From the NCBI GenBank assembly GCA_900766975.1, contig CAAFXO010000057.1, positions 1-64,000 on the forward strand: 64,000 nucleotides of DNA, read 5' to 3'. Within the stretch, counting starts at the first letter, position 1. Every line of letters starts with the position of its first letter. This stretch comes from Bacteroidales bacterium. GTDB lineage: Bacteria > Bacteroidota > Bacteroidia > Bacteroidales > Muribaculaceae. Under the pieces are notes generated by a model, which ran no database searches, was not told the DNA's origin, and saw only the letters and a list, made by a program, of their open reading frames with translations. This document shows, one piece after another, positions 60,035 to 64,000 of the stretch. The position numbers and the translations under genes were made by a program.

Positions 60035-61579
60035 TTAGAGGAGTTTGCGGAGTAGGCTGTTGAGGCTTACCTTGTCGCCGAGGATGCCGGCGAGTTCGTC
60101 GACGCTGACACGCTTCTGCTCCATCGAGTCGCGCTCGCGGAGTGTCACGGTGTTGTCTTCGAGTGTCTGATGGTCCACGGTGATGCAGTAGGGGGTGCCG
60201 ATGGCATCTTGACGACGATAGCGCTTGCCGATGGAGTCTTTCTCGTCATATTGGCAGGTGAAGTCGAAGCGAAGCTTGTGCTGGATCTCACGCGCCTTCT
60301 CGGGGAGCCCATCTTTCTTAACCAAGGGGAGCACGGCGCATTTCACCGGTGCCAAGGGTGCCGGGAAGTGGAGCACTACACGGCTGTCGCCATTCCCCAG
60401 GTCTTGCTGCTCGTAGCAGCTGCAGAGCACGCTGAGGAACATGCGGTCCACGCCGATCGAAGTCTCGATGACGTAGGGTACATAGCTCTCGTTGAGCTCC
60501 GGATCAAAGTATTGGATCTTCTTGCCCGAGTATTTCTCATGCTGGGAGAGGTCGAAGTTCGTGCGAGAGTGGATTCCCTCTACCTCCTTGAAGCCGAAGG
60601 GCATCTCGAACTCGATGTCGGTGGCGGCGTTGGCATAGTGTGCCAATTTCTCATGGTCGTGATAGCGATATTTCTCGTCGCCGAGTCCGAGGGCTTTGTG
60701 CCATTTCAGACGTGTCTGACGCCAGTGGTCAAACCATTTCAGTTCCTCGCCGGGACGTACGAAAAATTGCATCTCCATCTGCTCGAATTCGCGCATACGG
60801 AAGATGAATTGTCGTGCCACAATCTCATTGCGGAAGGCCTTGCCAATCTGCGCAATGCCGAAGGGAAGACGCATTCTGCCGGTCTTCTGAACGTTCAGAT
60901 AGTTCACGAAGATGCCTTGTGCCGTCTCCGGACGTAGATAGACATCCATAGAGCCATCGGCGGTCGAGCCCATCTCGGTCTTGAACATAAGGTTGAACTG
61001 ACGCACGTCGGTCCAGTTGCGTGTGCCGCTGATCGGATCGACGATCTCATAGTCGAGGATGATCTGCTTGAGCTCTACCAGGTCGTTGGCATTCATAGCC
61101 TCGGCAAATCGACGATGCAATTCGTCGCGCTTGCCGGCGATCTCCAATACTCTGCCGTTGGTCTGACGGAACATAGCTTCGTCGAATTTGTCGCCAAAGC
61201 GCTTGGCGGCTTTCGCCACCTCTTTGTTGATCTTCTCATCATATTTGGCGATCTCATCTTCGATCAGCACGTCGGCACGATAGCGCTTCTTCGAGTCTTT
61301 GTTGTCGATTAGTGGATCGTTGAATGCATCTACGTGACCGGAGGCTTTCCAAATGGTGGGGTGCATGAAGATTGATGAGTCGATACCCACGATGTTGTCG
61401 TTGAGCATCGTCATCGCTTCCCACCAATATCTCTTTATGTTGTTCTTGAGCTCTACTCCATTCTGACCATAGTCGTAGACTGCTGACAGTCCATCGTAGA
61501 TCTCACTCGATTGAAATACAAATCCATATTCTTTGGCATGAGCCACTATCGTCTTAAAGACATCTTCTTGTTTTGCCAT
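60035..61579 (-). CDS. glyS: Glycyl-tRNA synthetase (homodimeric type)
   Basis: The 514-residue class II synthetase of the alpha-2 type charges tRNA-Gly. Signatures are YGFVFQSSEIYDGLSAVYDY, motif 2 FRNEIVARQFIFRMREFEQM, VIETSIGVDRMFLSVL (motif 3) and the anticodon-binding domain near CAVLPLVKKDGL. Length is normal. It heads a run of minus-strand genes (lemA, FKBP, S9). Its leader carries a 12-bp perfect stem (61632-61662). Confidence 0.95.
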   Translation of the reverse strand: MAKQEDVFKTIVAHAKEYGFVFQSSEIYDGLSAVYDYGQNGVELKNNIKRYWWEAMTMLNDNIVGIDSSIFMHPTIWKASGHVDAFNDPLIDNKDSKKRYRADVLIEDEIAKYDEKINKEVAKAAKRFGDKFDEAMFRQTNGRVLEIAGKRDELHRRFAEAMNANDLVELKQIILDYEIVDPISGTRNWTDVRQFNLMFKTEMGSTADGSMDVYLRPETAQGIFVNYLNVQKTGRMRLPFGIAQIGKAFRNEIVARQFIFRMREFEQMEMQFFVRPGEELKWFDHWRQTRLKWHKALGLGDEKYRYHDHEKLAHYANAATDIEFEMPFGFKEVEGIHSRTNFDLSQHEKYSGKKIQYFDPELNESYVPYVIETSIGVDRMFLSVLCSCYEQQDLGNGDSRVVLHFPAPLAPVKCAVLPLVKKDGLPEKAREIQHKLRFDFTCQYDEKDSIGKRYRRQDAIGTPYCITVDHQTLEDNTVTLRERDSMEQKRVSVDELAGILGDKVSLNSLLRKLL

Positions 61580-61631
61580 TGTTCTGACTTTATCTTTTGT
61601 TCTTGTTTGGGTTACTGTTTTTTACACACGC

Positions 61632-61680
61632 CACGATTCGGACTTGTTCGGTCCGAATCGTGTGATAGAATGCAAATTTA
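61632..61680 (-). promoter_or_regulatory. glyS promoter element and 5'-leader stem-loop
   Basis: Minus-strand TAAATTTG (61673-61680) is a likely -7 element. About ten bases further on, CACGATTCGGAC (61632-61643) and GTCCGAATCGTG (61651-61662) form a perfect 12-bp stem with a 7-base loop, which would sit at the very 5' end of the glyS mRNA. No T-tract follows, so it is probably not a terminator for the upstream gene. Confidence 0.5.
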
Positions 61681-61786
61681 GCAAATTTATTTCATTACTC
61701 CTTGTAATTCACATTTTTTAAGAGCCTTGGCAGGTCATTTTTTTGCTGCCTTTGCTCTTGGAGTGCATTCTTGAGATGCGTTCTTT

Positions 61787-62767
61787 TTATTTCTCTTGGT
61801 AGAGGTTTTTGATCGATCCTAACGATGAGAGTACGCCGGTGGCTTCGTAGGGGATATAGATGGTCTTGGTGTCCTTGCCGGCGGTCATCTCCTGGAGGGC
61901 AGAGATATACTTCACTGCCAGCATATAGGTGGCAGGATCGGTTTTGGTCTCTTTGATGGCTTCGCTGACGCGGCGGATGGCTTCAGCCTCAGCCTCGGCA
62001 CGCAGGATCTGGGCTTTCGCCTCACCTTCGGCACGCAGAATCTCGGATTGTTTCACTGCCTCGGCAGCGTTGATCTCCGATTGGCGCTCTCCCTCCGAAC
62101 GGAGGATGCGTGATTTCTTCTCTCCCTCGGCGTTGAGGATCTCCGCACGACGATTTCGCTCGGCTTGCATCTGCTTCTCCATCGCCTCTCTTACACTCTC
62201 CGGTGGGGTGATGTCTTGCAATTCGACACGATTTACTTTCACACCCCATTTGTTGGTAGCCTCGTCGAGGATGGCTTGCAACTTGGAGTTGATCGTGTCG
62301 CGTGAGGTGAGGGTCTCGTCGAGCTCGAGTTCGCCGATCACATTTCTCAGTGAGGTCTGTGTCAGTTTCTCGATCGCGTTGGGAAGGTTCTCGATCTCAT
62401 ATACTGCCTTCTTCGGATCTACAATCTGGAAGTAGAGGAGGGCGTTGATTTCGGTGGTGACGTTATCTTTGGTGATCACCTGCTGCGAAGGGAAGTCGTA
62501 GACTTGCTCGCGAAGATCGATCACTGAGGTCGTCGACATGGTGACGTAGGTGCTTACGCCGCGATAGCTCTCCACCTTGCGGATATACATCTGTTTGGGC
62601 TTGTCGATGAAGGGCCAGATCAGGTTGATGCCCGGAGGCAATACGCTGTGGAAACGCCCTAAGCGTTCGATAACACGTGTCTCCGATTGAGGCACGATCA
62701 CTATACCTTTCACCACAAGTATCAGCACGATGAGTGCCAATATGCCAAGAAATATCAATGTTCCCAT
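61787..62767 (-). CDS. SPFH/Band 7 (stomatin-like) membrane protein
   Basis: The 326-residue protein has an N-terminal membrane helix (GTLIFLGILALIVLILVVKG), an SPFH domain (IVPQSETRVIERLGRFHSVL, PGINLIWPFIDKP, TTEINALLYFQIVDPKKAVY), a long Glu/Ala-rich coiled coil (RAEILNAEGEKKSRILRSEG, with AEAEAEAIRR) and a short C-terminal segment. It scaffolds membrane microdomains. It is encoded directly downstream of an NfeD gene, the standard stomatin/NfeD pairing. Confidence 0.93.
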   Translation of the reverse strand: MGTLIFLGILALIVLILVVKGIVIVPQSETRVIERLGRFHSVLPPGINLIWPFIDKPKQMYIRKVESYRGVSTYVTMSTTSVIDLREQVYDFPSQQVITKDNVTTEINALLYFQIVDPKKAVYEIENLPNAIEKLTQTSLRNVIGELELDETLTSRDTINSKLQAILDEATNKWGVKVNRVELQDITPPESVREAMEKQMQAERNRRAEILNAEGEKKSRILRSEGERQSEINAAEAVKQSEILRAEGEAKAQILRAEAEAEAIRRVSEAIKETKTDPATYMLAVKYISALQEMTAGKDTKTIYIPYEATGVLSSLGSIKNLYQEK

Positions 62768-62815
62768 ATTCGTATTGTTTTAAGGGGTTTTATCTATCCA
62801 AATAAATAGCAATAA

Positions 62816-62850
62816 AAACTATTAACTATTAACTATTAACTATTAACTAT
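62816..62850. repeat. Heptanucleotide array, five TATTAAC-type units
   Basis: Five 7-bp units ACTATTA in tandem between the NfeD and SPFH genes, ending about 3 bases from the NfeD stop. Confidence 0.85.
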
Positions 62851-62851
62851 A

Positions 62852-63298
62852 TCAGACTCTCTCCACGGTAAGCACGATCGAGTCGTATGCCACCACTCTG
62901 ACGCGGTCGCCGACTGCGAGTCGGTCATAGTCGACGGTGTGGGCTTGCCAGTTGTCGCCGTCGATCTTGATGCGGGTCAATCCCTCGGCGTTGCTGTCTT
63001 GGGTCACTGTTGCCTCTCTGCCGATCAGCGCCTCGATGTTGCTCTGATAGGATCCGCTTTTCTTTGATTCGAGATGTCGCTTTACGAAGGGCTTGAGACA
63101 CACGAAGGTGGCGACGGTGCCGATCGAAAACCCAATCAATTCCGCCACATAGCCCAAGCCTACCAAGTCAAGGATCATGGCCACCAAGCATCCGCCTGCC
63201 ATCGCAAAGAGGGCAAACGTGTTGGTGAGGAGTTCGATAAATACACATATTGTGGCAAGGATCAACCAAAATTGCCAGGTCAAAATCGTATCAAGCAT
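62852..63298 (-). CDS. NfeD family protein
   Basis: The 148-residue protein has N-terminal membrane helices (LILATICVFIELLTNTFALF, then a Gly-rich second and third helix) and a C-terminal OB-fold NfeDC domain (LIGREATVTQDSNAEGLTRI, then VDYDRLAVGDRVRVVAYDSI). It is the short NfeD type without a ClpP-like protease. It partners with the downstream SPFH protein. Confidence 0.9.
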   Translation of the reverse strand: MLDTILTWQFWLILATICVFIELLTNTFALFAMAGGCLVAMILDLVGLGYVAELIGFSIGTVATFVCLKPFVKRHLESKKSGSYQSNIEALIGREATVTQDSNAEGLTRIKIDGDNWQAHTVDYDRLAVGDRVRVVAYDSIVLTVERV

Positions 63299-63402
63299 AT
63301 ATCTCTATTTTGTTCTATTATTTGTCTACTTACAAATATAATGCCCTCTTTCGGATCTGCCAAATTTTGGATAAAATTTCCACCTTTTTATCCCTATTTT
63401 CA

Positions 63403-64000
63403 CTACTCTTTCTTCTTGGCGCTCTTTTCAGCCTTGATTTTTGCTCTATGGCTGTCGACGATGTCGAGAATTGTGTCGGCATAGAGTCGCATCTTGGCGG
63501 GTCCCATGCCGCGGATGGCACGGAGCTCGTCGTAGCTCGCCGGCAGGGTGTTGGAGATGGCGAGAAGCAACTGTGTCGACGCCACAACGAATGCCGGCAC
63601 TTCTAACTCGCGTGACTTCTCCAAGCGCCATTGGCGCAACGCCTCGAAGAGCTCGGGATGAAGATTGTCGTCGGTCTGCTGTGGTGCACTCGATTTCGTC
63701 GCTTTTTTCTTCTTGCGCTGTTCTCCCGCCTGGAAGGTCCCTTCGGCTTTCACCTCATAGTATTGCTCGATGTTGAAGTCGTCGTAGGCAAAGGTCTTGT
63801 AGAGGGTATGCCTTACGATCAGCGATCCGACGCAGAGTTCCAGCCGCTCTTTATATTTCTGCAGGGTCTTGCTGTTGTCGTGATCGCCGGGGAGGGCTTC
63901 GGTCAGCTCGAGGATCTCTTTGACTTTGTCGCGGAAGTAGGCACAAGCATCTTTGACTCGCTGCAGGAGATGACTGTCGCGGAGGTTGTAGCCGCTGCCG
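63403..64000 (-). CDS. Helicase C-terminus with HRDC domain (partial)
   Basis: The last 199 residues of a protein whose frame stays open to the window edge. The visible part has a Lys/Glu-rich helical stretch (SHLLQRVKDACAYFRDKVKE), a conserved YKTFAYDDFNIEQYYE segment, a basic linker (EQRKKKKATKSS) and an HRDC domain (LFEALRQWRLEKSRELEVPA, RGMGPAKMRLYADTILDIVD). HRDC domains bind DNA in RecQ and related helicases; in Bacteroidales this C-terminus also occurs on PIF1/AAA-type helicases, so the helicase type cannot be decided. The internal GTG at 63753 is not the real start. Confidence 0.8.
   Translation of the reverse strand, partial: GSGYNLRDSHLLQRVKDACAYFRDKVKEILELTEALPGDHDNSKTLQKYKERLELCVGSLIVRHTLYKTFAYDDFNIEQYYEVKAEGTFQAGEQRKKKKATKSSAPQQTDDNLHPELFEALRQWRLEKSRELEVPAFVVASTQLLLAISNTLPASYDELRAIRGMGPAKMRLYADTILDIVDSHRAKIKAEKSAKKKE

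Noticed and set aside
61580..61680. T-box riboswitch for glyS
   Set aside because: There is no T-box sequence, specifier loop or antiterminator/terminator pair; only one perfect stem is visible.

Overview
The window reads as a chromosomal segment of an anaerobic Bacteroidales bacterium, probably of the Muribaculaceae/Bacteroidaceae group. The evidence is Bacteroidota-type promoters (TTTG, a 19-22 nt spacer, then TAnnTTTG), many lipoproteins, GldE, a PorE-like OmpA protein, and family-specific genes such as DUF5723, TIGR02757, DUF4369 and the SUI1-type factor. Family placement is inferred from gene content; no 16S gene is present.

Layout. 0-5.7 kb: a broken RhuM remnant, a PorE-like envelope lipoprotein, a TPR membrane protein, an M16 peptidase and DusB. 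5.7-11.9 kb: a DUF234-type ATPase, a flippase/DUF2807 pair, an internally shortened AlbA/Schlafen-like regulator and a small lipoprotein behind an unusual repeat array. 11.9-18.7 kb: nitrogen assimilation, with gltB and amt both on the minus strand and sharing a homologous upstream region. 18.7-25.7 kb: an accessory zone ending at tRNA-Phe, with twin 33-bp arrays before an AAA/DUF4143 ATPase, AlkD-like glycosylase, a short BspA-like LRR protein, HD-domain and IS21-like remnants, and a RloA-RloB pair that looks like a defence module.

25.9-41.7 kb is mostly core: a DUF5723/lipoprotein pair, lipid kinase, Dcp peptidase, an EEP-family protein, two tandem rhomboid proteases, HU, argS, a BI-1 family protein and pnp. 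41.9-53.4 kb: a DUF4369 lipoprotein, SUI1-type factor, an AddA-like helicase-nuclease, GldE, a phosphopantetheinyl transferase, a secreted GH31 glucosidase with a starch-binding module, a 42-residue membrane peptide and an orphan HipB-like regulator. 53.6-64.0 kb, all minus strand: GHL10 hydrolase, TIGR02757, a small lipoprotein, S9 peptidase, FKBP lipoprotein, LemA, glycyl-tRNA synthetase, a stomatin/NfeD pair and the C-terminal end of an HRDC helicase.

The intergenic space is unusually repeat-rich. Several repeat families recur: a 30-53 bp dispersed element built around AAATTTAAGGAACGCGCTCT, degenerate 7-bp arrays that often abut or contain stop codons, a repeated GGAGGCTGTGACG hairpin, and local tandem arrays of 18, 33 and about 65 bp. 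The strongest biological leads are the RloAB module at tRNA-Phe, the shared gltB/amt control region, and the repeat families tied to gene ends and breakpoints.
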